In this document: one piece after another, positions 1 through 9,321 of the stretch | Position numbering within the stretch: the first letter of the stretch is position 1 | Layout of the letters: each line of letters starts with the position of its first letter | Translations under genes and position numbers: made by a program | The notes under the pieces: generated by a model | What the model was told of the DNA's origin: nothing | What the model saw: only the letters and a program-made list of their open reading frames with translations | Database searches by the model: none | NCBI GenBank assembly: GCA_036736205.1 | Contig: DAINMX010000005.1 | Span: 8,018-72,017, forward strand | Direction: 5' to 3' | DNA: 64,000 nucleotides | Source of the DNA: XYA12-FULL-58-9 sp001798605 | GTDB taxonomy: Bacteria; Myxococcota; XYA12-FULL-58-9

Positions 1-165
1 GGCGCATTCATTCAAGCCCAGATTCCATTGTCCGCGTCCCGCTCCCACTTCTCGGCCCGTGTCGCGGTGGGGATGTGCCCCCTGCGGCACCGCTACATCC
101 TTGACGATGAAACGTTGGAAGAGCGGCCCTGGATCGCCAGCATCTCATCGGGGGTCGCCTGGTAA
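1..165 (+). CDS. C-terminal end of an unidentified protein (partial)
   Basis: Frame 1 is open from the left edge and ends at TAA 163-165, giving at least 54 residues ending in ...SSGVAW. The A of this stop is also the first base of the sigma-factor ATG (TAATG), a typical translational-coupling junction, which argues that the frame is real and lies in the same operon. No motif is recognisable, and the start lies outside the window. Confidence 0.4.
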   Translation, partial: GAFIQAQIPLSASRSHFSARVAVGMCPLRHRYILDDETLEERPWIASISSGVAW

Positions 166-719
166 TGGGTCTCTTCTCCATATTCGAGCCGCCAGATCCC
201 GAGCTCGTCGTGCGCGAGCACGGCCCCATGGTGCATCGCCACCTCAAACGCATCTTTGGACCCCAGGCAGACACCGATGACGCCTTCCAGATGGTGTTCA
301 TCGAAGTGCTGCGATCATTGCCGAGTTTTCGCGGACAGGCGAAGCTTTCGACTTGGATCCGTCGCATTACTTGGAACGTCGCATACCAGGAAATGCGCAG
401 CCAGTACCGACGGCCCAAGATTGTCTCCTTTGAGGATGACGGGCATGGCGACGACTTGGATGCCGAGAGCGAAGCGGCCACACACGAGGCTTTGGGACAC
501 CTCTACACGGGCCTCGAAAACCTCGATCCGAAACAACGAATGGCCGTGGTCATGCACGATATCGAAGGCCAAACCCTCAAGGAAATCTCCCAGGCACTCG
601 GACGCCCCCTACAAACAGTGGCTTCCCAACTGCGTGCCGGTCGCTCGCAACTGTGCGCGTGGATGCGTGGAGACGCCTTGGTTGAGATCGACAACAAACA
701 CGAAGAGGTGTCATCATGA
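165..719 (+). CDS. ECF-type RNA polymerase sigma factor
   Basis: This 184-residue protein should direct RNA polymerase to a small regulon. Region 2 spans about residues 18-85, with the DDAFQ...VF.EV helix and the FRGQ.KLSTWI.RI stretch expected for -10 recognition and melting. Region 4 spans about 118-168, with a helix-turn-helix in TLKEISQALGRPLQTV for -35 binding. There is no region 1 or 3, which is ECF architecture. The ATG overlaps the stop of the preceding frame, and its own TGA overlaps the next ATG by 4 bases. The next product is a zinc-finger membrane protein, the usual partner that holds an ECF factor inactive. Its ECF subgroup and target promoters cannot be assigned from sequence alone. 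Confidence 0.92.
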   Translation: MGLFSIFEPPDPELVVREHGPMVHRHLKRIFGPQADTDDAFQMVFIEVLRSLPSFRGQAKLSTWIRRITWNVAYQEMRSQYRRPKIVSFEDDGHGDDLDAESEAATHEALGHLYTGLENLDPKQRMAVVMHDIEGQTLKEISQALGRPLQTVASQLRAGRSQLCAWMRGDALVEIDNKHEEVSS

Positions 720-2023
720 GCCTGTCCTGTGAACATCATGCCGAAGACCTGGTGCCCTACATTCGTGGCGATGCGGCGACGTTGGTCAAGACCCGACTCG
801 AAAGCCATTTGCAGCATTGTGCTGCCTGCCGAAAGCTACATCGAGAGATGGCGATGGCTTTGGCAGGAGCCGCAAATCTCAAGCCCGAGCTCAAGGCGAC
901 AGAGCTCGACCGCAAGGTGCTGAGACTCAGTCCTTACATTGAGGCGAGCCGAGCCCGACAGAGTCAACGTCACCGCCCACTTGCTTGGCTTGCCGTTGGT
1001 ACAACCACGGTAGCGGTTCTCCTCGCCATCGCCCTCATTGCTGTTTACACCCCAAGTCGAGAGGCCGTGGTCGCCCCGATGCCGGTCGCCGCGCTTGCCG
1101 AGATGGGCGTCGACGACGACCCCTTCGAGCTCGATGTCGCACCGGTTCACCATCAACCCACACCGCACATTCGCATTTTGGCGGCGACACTGTGGGATGG
1201 CCAGATCGAAACCCACGGCCGCCGTACCATGGTACGAATGACTCGCGGGTTTGCCGCCATTTCATTTGTGGGGGGGCAAAGACGCCGACTTATCGTGCAG
1301 ACCCCAGCCGCTTCCCTCGAGGTGGTCGGTACCCGCTTCCTCGTCGATGTCAACGACGACGGCAACGTTACCGTGGCGGTGGCAGAAGGCCGCGTGCGCG
1401 TGCGCAATCCCCAAACGCCCGACAAACCCGTGATGTTGCGTGCGGGCACCACCCTGGTCGCCACACGTGAAGGCACGTGGACAAAGGCGCAAGAGCTTCC
1501 CATGTCGGCTGCGCACCTGGATGATCCCTATCTCACCGAGCTCCACAACGCATCCAGCAGCGGCGAGCGAGTGCGTACGCCGAAGAATCCCACACTCCAA
1601 AGTGATCCGGTCATGGGTCCGCAAGTTTCCGACGTTCTCGAGCAACTGGAGCGTGCCGAGCAGTTGGCCACCCGCGATCAGCCTGCGGCGGCAGTTACCA
1701 TCTATGAGTCGTGCGCCGACGACGAGGACCCAACCTACAATCCCTATCGCGACCTGTGCCGTCTGCAGCTCGCCCGCCTGCTCGCATTTGAGCTTGGCAA
1801 TCAACAACGGGCACGTGCCCTGTTCGAGCTCCTCGTTGGTGCCCCCTCAGATGTGGGCAGCGAAGCCTCTCTGGCACTGTGCGAGCTCGACCTCGAAAGC
1901 GATCCTTGTCAGGCGCGGGCCTGTCTCACCAAGCTCGCTGACCTCTCGAGCGAGCCACAACTGGCCCGAGAAGCCAAGAGCCTACTCGGCCGTTGGCGAC
2001 TCGACAGCGAAGTGTGCAAATAG
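716..2023 (+). CDS. Membrane anti-sigma factor with zinc finger, FecR-like and TPR-like regions
   Basis: This 435-residue protein is probably the membrane-bound regulator of the sigma factor encoded just upstream (4-base overlap). Residues 5-40 carry a zf-HC2-type zinc-binding anti-sigma segment, with the HxxxCxxC core HLQHCAAC. A single membrane helix lies at about 89-111. Beyond it, at about 150-255, is a FecR-like domain (VQTPAASLEVVGTRFLVDV is the characteristic core). The C-terminal ~120 residues look like helical tetratricopeptide-type repeats. The zinc finger would face the cytoplasm and the FecR-like part the periplasm, so the protein could pass an envelope signal to the sigma factor. 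This combination in one chain is less common than separate anti-sigma and FecR proteins. The role is inferred from domains and gene order. Confidence 0.8.
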   Translation: MSLSCEHHAEDLVPYIRGDAATLVKTRLESHLQHCAACRKLHREMAMALAGAANLKPELKATELDRKVLRLSPYIEASRARQSQRHRPLAWLAVGTTTVAVLLAIALIAVYTPSREAVVAPMPVAALAEMGVDDDPFELDVAPVHHQPTPHIRILAATLWDGQIETHGRRTMVRMTRGFAAISFVGGQRRRLIVQTPAASLEVVGTRFLVDVNDDGNVTVAVAEGRVRVRNPQTPDKPVMLRAGTTLVATREGTWTKAQELPMSAAHLDDPYLTELHNASSSGERVRTPKNPTLQSDPVMGPQVSDVLEQLERAEQLATRDQPAAAVTIYESCADDEDPTYNPYRDLCRLQLARLLAFELGNQQRARALFELLVGAPSDVGSEASLALCELDLESDPCQARACLTKLADLSSEPQLAREAKSLLGRWRLDSEVCK

Positions 2024-2025
2024 TC

Positions 2026-2679
2026 ATGATGACAACATGGGCAAAAAATCGAGCCCTCGCCTTCGCGGTCGGCGCTCCGGTGTTCATGGCTGGCACCTGC
2101 GCATGTTCATTGGAGACCATCGACTTACGTGAGCCCGAGAATCGTGTCTGCACATGGCGGGAGCGTCGCGATCCGAGCTCGGGGAACTGCGCCCCCTGCA
2201 CGATCCGCAGCAATCCTTCCACCACCTGCCCGTGCGGCTACCAATACGTTCCGGCAGATTTTCCGTACTGCGATACGGCCGACGCCTACTTTGAATGCGA
2301 GCCTTGCGTGGGCACCATGGCCGACTGCAACCTGCACATCTACAACCCAGCAGAGCGCACCAGCGCCGATTGTCCGCTCTTGCAGCTATGTTGCGATCAA
2401 TTGACGCAAAGCTCGCCGCCATCGGTGCCGTGCTGCGCCGCAGGCAAAGAGCTCAACTGCGTCTCTGGAGTCGAATCCTCCCCGGTTGCCTGCTGGGACG
2501 CGTCGCAAGCACTCGCCGATTGTTGCCCTGGTGTTTCCTGCGCGAGTGGCCCCGGGGTTTGCCAACCTTGGCAGACTTGCGTCGAGGGCTTTTGCCGCCC
2601 AGGCTGCAATCGTAACGCCCAGAAATGTGAGCTGATTGCGGTTGATGAGCACTTAACCTGCGACTGTGTGCCGCTATGA
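2026..2679 (+). CDS. Cys-rich lipoprotein
   Basis: The start is taken as ATG 2026, two bases after the anti-sigma stop, because it begins a short hydrophobic signal ending in a Cys-containing lipobox-like stretch (FMAGTCACS). A longer frame opens at 1993 but would overlap the anti-sigma gene. The mature ~195 residues are very rich in Cys, in irregular CxxC and CC pairs, with no known fold apparent; the protein is probably disulfide-stabilised in the periplasm or on the cell surface. Its position between the regulators and the giant lipoprotein suggests a shared surface structure or a sensor role. Function unknown. Confidence 0.7.
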   Translation: MMTTWAKNRALAFAVGAPVFMAGTCACSLETIDLREPENRVCTWRERRDPSSGNCAPCTIRSNPSTTCPCGYQYVPADFPYCDTADAYFECEPCVGTMADCNLHIYNPAERTSADCPLLQLCCDQLTQSSPPSVPCCAAGKELNCVSGVESSPVACWDASQALADCCPGVSCASGPGVCQPWQTCVEGFCRPGCNRNAQKCELIAVDEHLTCDCVPL

Positions 2680-2753
2680 TCAAGGGGACGTGCCCCGAGG
2701 TGATGCCTGTGATACGAATTGTTGGTTGGACACGTGGGAAAAAGGAGCATGCC

Positions 2754-5700
2754 GTGGCAAAGTTCTCGGTGATTGCGAACGTTCTGGTGCTTTCCTTGTT
2801 GGTGCTCGCCGGCTGCGGCGACCTCCCCGGCAAGCGGTCGCGCGTCTGCTACGGCGATGGCATCTGCAAAGAGGCCGACGGCAATTACACCTTCGAGGAC
2901 GGTGCCACTGCGTGCCACATCGGCCACAACTGCACCGGTGACAGCAGCCAATCGGGCGACACCGCCGGGACCGGCGACGACACCCAACCGACCCCGGATT
3001 GCCAGAATTGTGTAGCAACCGCCGCCGACAGCGACGGCGACTGCGTCGAGGACCTTCTCGAAGCCACCTACCTCGCCCGCGCCCAGTGCGCTGGCCTCAC
3101 CAACAGTCGGGATACCGATGGTGACGGTGTTTTCGATGGCTGCGAAAACCGCAACTGGGATGACGAGCGCCAGGGCTACGAGATGGACGCCTGCAACGTC
3201 GACACCGATGGCGACGGCATCCCCGATGGCCTCGAGGACGACAACCACAACGGTCGCCTCGATCCCGGCGAGTCCAGCGGCATTCGCACCGACACCGATT
3301 TCGACGGTATCCCCGATGGCGTCGAGGACGCCAATCATGACGGCAAGGTCGATCGTTGGGTCGACATCGATAACGACGGCTGTTACAGCCCTGGCACCGA
3401 CACCCCCGGTGAGTCGGATCCCAACAGCCTCGACTCCGACCAAGACGGCATCGTCGACAACGTGGAAGATGCCAACCACAATGGCCAGTGCGAGGTCAAC
3501 GAGACCTGCCTGTGGGTCGCAGACACCGACTGCGACGGCTTGCGCGATGGCAAGGAAGACAAGAACGGTAACGGCATCATCAATGTGGGAGAGACAAACC
3601 CCCTCCTCGCGGACACCGATGCCGACGGCCTTGCCGATGGTTGCGAGGACTGGAACAGAAACGGTGCCTGGGAACAAAGCACCGAGACCAGCGCCCTCAA
3701 GACCGACAGCGACAACGATGGCATCGCCGATGGTGCCGAGGACATCGACAAGGATTGCATGGTCGACACGTGGATAGACCGGTGCCTGCCTGCCAATACC
3801 TGTGCCACACAATGCGTCTCTGCCCGCATTGCCTGCGAACAAGCTTGCGCCGGCAATGCGACTTGTCTTTCGGCCTGTGCCACTACACAAGCGACCTGCA
3901 GCGCCGTCTGCGAGACCAGTTGCACCGCACAAACGCCCTATTGCCAATGGGCCCCAGGCACCTGCTTGCCTTCCGCGGTGGGGGGCACCCTCGGGATCTT
4001 CGATCCCGGCATCGACCTTGAGGGGGAGAGCGATCCGAGAGCATGGGACTCCGACGGTGACAACATCGGTGATGGCAACGAAGACGCCAATCACAACGGC
4101 GAGTGTGATATCGTTCTCGACAACTACATTAGCCCACGGGGTCAGACTCTCCTTTGCCCCAACGGCAACGAGTGTCCTGCGGGCGTCATCTGCGAAACTG
4201 GCGTCTGCAAGGACGAGAGCTTTCTCGAGACCTGCACATTCATAACGGACACTGACTCCGACGGACTCGCCGATGGCCTTGAGGACACCAATCGCGATGG
4301 CCGCCATGGACTGGGCGAGACCAACCCGCGTGACCCCGACAGTGACCGCGACGGACTGCTCGATGGTTGCCCGGCCTGGCTCACCGATCGCCGCCAATGC
4401 GAGGATCAGAATAACAACGGGTTGCTCAACATCGGTGAGACCGATCCCCAAGATCCTGACACCGATGGCGACAACCTCAACGACGGCTGCGAGGTCAACT
4501 TCGACCCCATCAATTGCTCGACGCCCGGCAACTGTTCCACCAATCCATTGAACGAAGACACCGATGGCGACGGCTACGCCGACGCAGAGGAAGACGCCAA
4601 CCACAACTGCGTCTACAACGCCGACGCCGTGCCCCCAGAGATCGATCCGCGGGTTTTCGACCCGCCCCCCGCCGCTGGCACCCTCGAGCGCGCCAAGTTC
4701 AATGTCTGTGGCACTCGAAACCTCAAGGAGCTGACTTTTGCCCAGAGCGCCCTGCCCACCCACGACTATCGCCTTGCCTTCGAGGTTGAGAAAGATGAAG
4801 AGGGTCTGAGTCTGCCCTATATTGTAAGTGCCTATGGTAAGGACATTGACGGCAACGGTTTCTCGGTGAGCGACAACACCGACGCTCTCTGGGGCCACGC
4901 TTTTCAATCACCCGAGAAGATCGACGATCCGATATACGGCGAGCTCAATCGCGACATCTATGGCTTCATTCTCGCTACCACCACGGCCACTGACATGCCC
5001 CTCGATGACATCCTCGACTCGCATGTGGCCCCTGCTCTAGCTGCTGCGTTCCCAAATGACGATCTTGCGCAGATCCAAAACGTCACCGCGCGGCCCGCAC
5101 ATGACAACATCGAGCACAATGACCCACAATACACCGACTTCCGCATCAACCGTGCGCAGCGTGTCTTTGATCTGGCACTCAACCGGAATCTCAGCGCTCG
5201 CGTGTCGGCCATCAAGATTCGCAATCAAATCATTTCTGCACTGGTCAATCGCTTCGATCCGGGCGCTCTCGCCGCCGACGCGCTGCCGGCGGGTCTGCCC
5301 ACCGTCGATCCGAATTACAGTGGTAACCCGGCATGCCCGAACGGTTTGCATTGTAACTTCGACTACTCCCTCTACGTTGGCGCTGTTCGTCGCCTCGATC
5401 GCAAGGTCAGCCAGAGCGATGACGACAAGCTTGTGGAAGACACCGATGGCCTGCCCCCAGTGCTGTTCATTGTCGCCCTCACCCAGAACGACAAGAACGA
5501 CGGCACCAACAACTATCGCCGCTGGGAAGACCGCACCGTACGCCTCGAGGATCTGACCGGCGGGTCTGCTCTTGGCCGCTTCGATGCCGGCCGCTCATCT
5601 CTGTGCGAGGAGAAATTCCCACAAATGGCGGCAGCCGACATGCTCTGGGTCGTCGATGACTCGGCCTCAATGCAGTCGGTCATTGGCCGTCTGCAGCGAG

Positions 5701-8700
5701 CCGCCGAAGACACCCGCGCTGTGCTCACCACCAATCGCGAGATTGTCGACTTCCGTGTCGCCATGACCACCACCAACCCCGCCATCAACATGCGTACCCC
5801 ATGCCCTGGTCAATGTGATGCGAGCTGCGCCGACGCCACGGGTGACTGGTGCGAGGAGAACTGCGCGAGCGAAATCTTTGGTTGTCTCAAGATCTGTCCG
5901 GCAGATTGCACCGTCTCGAACTGCACAAACGGAGTCTGCACCTGTGGCACCTGCAGCAATGGCGCTGTGTGTTCTGGTACCTGTCTCGATCGAGCGGCAT
6001 TTGTTTCCCGGCTACTCGAGGACGCCGACGTCACCGACACGAACGTCAACCCGCGTACCTGGGCCGACGCCGTTCCCACGGGCAACAGCGCCCTGTATCC
6101 GTTGCCCGGCGGTGGCGGTACCTTCTACTACGAAGACAGCGAATACCTCGATTGCCTAGCCGCGGCTGGCAACACCACGCAACAACGCCAGGATCGCTTC
6201 ACCAATTCTTGTGATGGCAAGACCGGCTTCGAGGCGTTCTTCAACTCGGGCAATCGATTGCAGCTCCTTGGCAACGCCGGCATGCACGGCGCTGATCCAG
6301 ACGCCAATTGTGCAGACGAGAACTCATCAGCCACCACCTCCATGAGCCTCATGTACGACGTCGATGAGACCTCACCGATAGAGTGTAACGACTCCTGCGA
6401 GCGACTCACCGAAGAATGCACCGACGGCCCCACCATCCTCACCTCGCAAATGTGCGATTTGATTCGCAGCATGGGTGGGTTGCCCTGCAACATCACCGGG
6501 GGCACCACCTCCGGCTCCCGCCCCCATTCCGCAGCAGAGAGTGGCTCCCGCTCGGCGCGACGCTTGCTCACCAAGATGATCCCGGCTCTGCCCAAGGACT
6601 ACGTGGGTGCCCTCGAGCTCAGCCACCATCTGCGCCTCAACTGCTCCATGGCTGGCTCCGGCAAAGAGTGTCCCACGGGTCTCAATGCTGAGTGTGACGA
6701 TCACGAGACCTGCGTCGACAACGCCGGTCATTACGAGTGCCAACCAACGGGCAACTGCCAACCCTGCGACCCGCGTGCCCCGCCGCTTGCCGCCTCCGGC
6801 GCCTCCTGCACCACCGACGAGGAGTGTGCTGTCGGCGAAAAATGCAGCGGTGGCCATTGTTACATGGATTGCCGCCCTGTGCCGTTGGTCACCGTGTTCC
6901 TCTCCGACGAAGAGGACTTCTACTTCAAAGACGAGTGCATCATCCGCCGCCAACTCCCACCGGGCCTCGCAGCACAATGGGAAGTTAATGCCCGTCGTGA
7001 GGCAGACCTCTCCGAGCTGCCCGATCTGTGCTACTGGAACAATGGGGATCCGCTCGCACTGCTCACCCACTGCGCCGATTTTGGAGTTGGTGAAGAAGCC
7101 GATTGCAACGCCGACGCCGATTGCGAGTGGGATGCAGCCGAAGTTCACTGTGATCCCATCTTGGCGGGTCAACCCTGCTCCCAGACCTACTGCGAGTCGC
7201 AGGGTTATGATACCGACTGGCCAAACGGCTATGACCCCGATCTCGCGGCTCAAACGGACAGCAGCACCACCCCAACAATCAAATGGCGCGACGGCTCCGG
7301 CCCCCATTGCTCCGCAGACTTGGCCGATGTTGCTGTGTCCTGCGTCGGCGATCCCTGCCGCAGCGTCATCGATCCGACAGAATGCGGCAATTGGTCCCCC
7401 TGGTGCGAGTGGGTAGGCTTCGATTGCGTGAACCGCTGTACAGCCCACACCTGGGACGCGGCGACCACAGCGGTGGAATGGGCAGGACAACGCAGTGCTT
7501 GCACCAGCGACCCCATGTGCCGATGGGAGCAGGCCAAGGTCGGTCTAGGCAATCAGCAAGAGGCCTGCGTCTTGAAGGTCCAGCCCAATGATTGCCAGGC
7601 TTGCAAACGACAAAGACGGACCCGCGACGCCATCGAAGGAAGAGATGGATTGGTCGGCTTCTCCGACATCGGTCCGGTCTACGCCATCGTCCGCGACAAG
7701 GGTGTCCAGGGCTTCGTCGAGTCCAGCTTTAGCGCCACGGTTCTGGGACAAGACGATTGCGCTGGCGGGCAAGTCACCTGGGGCCGCGGCGACGGCCAGG
7801 CCTATCGCGACCTCGCGATTGGCACCTTGGGTCGAACCCAAAACGTCTGCACCCGCAGCGAAACCCAGTGTGGCGCACTCAACCAAACCACCTGCACAAC
7901 AACTCCTGGATGCAACTGGGATTCGACCGCGAGCACCTGCCGCGCTGTAGGTTACCTGCCCTTTCTCCAGCTCTTGATCACGGACATCGCCGCCCTCTCA
8001 GCCCCCTACCCGCTCGCCGGTGCCCCCATCGCCGCTACCATCAAGGTTGGTGTGGCGCGACCCATTCCCGATGTGGTTGACGGCTACCACTACTTTGAAG
8101 TGCCACGCTCGCGGACCTCGGGGTTCTTCTATAACGGCACCACCAACTCCCTCGGCTTCAAGAGCGACCCAGTGGATGGATCCTGTGAATACGACCCCGA
8201 TGGCGGCTCTTGCGCCGTGGGCGATGGAATCAACCAAGCAGAGATCGCATCCGCCGCCAACGCTCCACACGTGCCACGCAGGAGCAGCCAAGACCTGGTG
8301 TTTGTGTCCTACCGCTACTGGTTACCCGTTCCCTGCCAGGAACGGTGTGGAGACGACGAGAGTTGTCTGCGCCTGTTCTGTCCCGAAGAGTCAAGCATGG
8401 GTGTCTGTGATGACGATAACGACTGCACCGTCATTGGTGAGCGTTGTCTTGATCTCCAATGTCAGGTCGACTGCACCCCCGGTGAGTCCATGGAGATTTG
8501 CCGCTGCGGCAACTGCCCGGCCTGCCATGTCTGTGATCCGGACACCAACGAGTGCGTGCTCGCCACCAGCGATCCCTGCGTATGCGATCCGCGTCACGAG
8601 ACCTGCCGGGAGCAGCACACCGCGACCGACTGCGAGGCCATGGGTACCCTCAATCCAGATGGTCTCGCCTACTGCACCTGGGACGGTGAATATTGCAACC

Positions 8701-9239
8701 TCAACCGCCGTTGCACCCAAGGCTCTCTGGAGGACTGTGGTCCTGGCTTCGTCTGCGACGAGAGCTGCACCTGCGTGCAGAGCCCGGACTGCCCCGAGGG
8801 CTTCGGCGCCGATGGCAGCATCATCGATTGCGACGCGGCCGAACAATGCTGCATCGAGTGGGGACGCGCCGCTGCTGTTTGCCCAACCATTGCCACATCG
8901 GGGCCATGCGCCACCGCCAATCGCTGCACCTGGGACAGCGGTGCCAACCTTGGTGCCGGCGCTTGCATCGCGACCGCCGACCCCTGCTGCCTACCCGACG
9001 TCGCCTGCCCCAATGGCGCAAGCGACTGCAACCCGGGCCAAGCTTGCAACACCGGCAGCACACCAGCCTTGTGCGAGCCCTCACCGGAAGAACCTGCCTG
9101 CTGGGTGAACCCGGAGACAGGTGTCGCGCGCATGCTGTGTATCGACGTTCCCACCTGCGAGTGCAACCCGGCTTGCAACCCCGTTACTGAGTACTGTTGC
9201 GAGACATGCGGCTGCGAATGCCGCCCGGTCCCGCCCTGA
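2754..9239 (+). CDS. Giant Cys-rich lipoprotein with calcium-binding repeats and a VWA-like domain
   Basis: The start is set at GTG 2754: an AAAGGAG ribosome site lies six bases upstream, and the frame then begins with a clean lipoprotein signal ending in LAGC (Cys21). An ATG at 2703 is in frame but gives a poor signal. The 2161-residue product has about ten thrombospondin-3/EF-like blocks between residues ~100 and 650, each with a D-x-D-x-DG loop and an ED-x-N-x-NG partner (for example VEDANHDG, LEDTNRDG). A von Willebrand A-like segment follows; its metal-site motif DDSAS is at 968-972. The last ~800 residues are dense in Cys and end in CETCGCECRPVPP. It is probably a calcium-stabilised outer-surface protein, possibly an adhesin. 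The fused domains are clear; the function is not. Confidence 0.85.
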   Translation: MAKFSVIANVLVLSLLVLAGCGDLPGKRSRVCYGDGICKEADGNYTFEDGATACHIGHNCTGDSSQSGDTAGTGDDTQPTPDCQNCVATAADSDGDCVEDLLEATYLARAQCAGLTNSRDTDGDGVFDGCENRNWDDERQGYEMDACNVDTDGDGIPDGLEDDNHNGRLDPGESSGIRTDTDFDGIPDGVEDANHDGKVDRWVDIDNDGCYSPGTDTPGESDPNSLDSDQDGIVDNVEDANHNGQCEVNETCLWVADTDCDGLRDGKEDKNGNGIINVGETNPLLADTDADGLADGCEDWNRNGAWEQSTETSALKTDSDNDGIADGAEDIDKDCMVDTWIDRCLPANTCATQCVSARIACEQACAGNATCLSACATTQATCSAVCETSCTAQTPYCQWAPGTCLPSAVGGTLGIFDPGIDLEGESDPRAWDSDGDNIGDGNEDANHNGECDIVLDNYISPRGQTLLCPNGNECPAGVICETGVCKDESFLETCTFITDTDSDGLADGLEDTNRDGRHGLGETNPRDPDSDRDGLLDGCPAWLTDRRQCEDQNNNGLLNIGETDPQDPDTDGDNLNDGCEVNFDPINCSTPGNCSTNPLNEDTDGDGYADAEEDANHNCVYNADAVPPEIDPRVFDPPPAAGTLERAKFNVCGTRNLKELTFAQSALPTHDYRLAFEVEKDEEGLSLPYIVSAYGKDIDGNGFSVSDNTDALWGHAFQSPEKIDDPIYGELNRDIYGFILATTTATDMPLDDILDSHVAPALAAAFPNDDLAQIQNVTARPAHDNIEHNDPQYTDFRINRAQRVFDLALNRNLSARVSAIKIRNQIISALVNRFDPGALAADALPAGLPTVDPNYSGNPACPNGLHCNFDYSLYVGAVRRLDRKVSQSDDDKLVEDTDGLPPVLFIVALTQNDKNDGTNNYRRWEDRTVRLEDLTGGSALGRFDAGRSSLCEEKFPQMAAADMLWVVDDSASMQSVIGRLQRAAEDTRAVLTTNREIVDFRVAMTTTNPAINMRTPCPGQCDASCADATGDWCEENCASEIFGCLKICPADCTVSNCTNGVCTCGTCSNGAVCSGTCLDRAAFVSRLLEDADVTDTNVNPRTWADAVPTGNSALYPLPGGGGTFYYEDSEYLDCLAAAGNTTQQRQDRFTNSCDGKTGFEAFFNSGNRLQLLGNAGMHGADPDANCADENSSATTSMSLMYDVDETSPIECNDSCERLTEECTDGPTILTSQMCDLIRSMGGLPCNITGGTTSGSRPHSAAESGSRSARRLLTKMIPALPKDYVGALELSHHLRLNCSMAGSGKECPTGLNAECDDHETCVDNAGHYECQPTGNCQPCDPRAPPLAASGASCTTDEECAVGEKCSGGHCYMDCRPVPLVTVFLSDEEDFYFKDECIIRRQLPPGLAAQWEVNARREADLSELPDLCYWNNGDPLALLTHCADFGVGEEADCNADADCEWDAAEVHCDPILAGQPCSQTYCESQGYDTDWPNGYDPDLAAQTDSSTTPTIKWRDGSGPHCSADLADVAVSCVGDPCRSVIDPTECGNWSPWCEWVGFDCVNRCTAHTWDAATTAVEWAGQRSACTSDPMCRWEQAKVGLGNQQEACVLKVQPNDCQACKRQRRTRDAIEGRDGLVGFSDIGPVYAIVRDKGVQGFVESSFSATVLGQDDCAGGQVTWGRGDGQAYRDLAIGTLGRTQNVCTRSETQCGALNQTTCTTTPGCNWDSTASTCRAVGYLPFLQLLITDIAALSAPYPLAGAPIAATIKVGVARPIPDVVDGYHYFEVPRSRTSGFFYNGTTNSLGFKSDPVDGSCEYDPDGGSCAVGDGINQAEIASAANAPHVPRRSSQDLVFVSYRYWLPVPCQERCGDDESCLRLFCPEESSMGVCDDDNDCTVIGERCLDLQCQVDCTPGESMEICRCGNCPACHVCDPDTNECVLATSDPCVCDPRHETCREQHTATDCEAMGTLNPDGLAYCTWDGEYCNLNRRCTQGSLEDCGPGFVCDESCTCVQSPDCPEGFGADGSIIDCDAAEQCCIEWGRAAAVCPTIATSGPCATANRCTWDSGANLGAGACIATADPCCLPDVACPNGASDCNPGQACNTGSTPALCEPSPEEPACWVNPETGVARMLCIDVPTCECNPACNPVTEYCCETCGCECRPVPP

Positions 9240-9321
9240 TACCGCCGCCACCGGCGAATGGCAAAATTCACTACAATCAAAACCTTGGCCAAGGCGTCCG
9301 CGACGGGTGTAAAGAGAACCC

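Noticed and set aside
2397..4907. 836-residue minus-strand open frame opposite the giant lipoprotein gene
   Set aside because: It is the shadow of the regular DxDGDG repeat on the other strand, with valine/alanine/glycine repeats and no family match. The plus-strand gene has a signal and a ribosome site.
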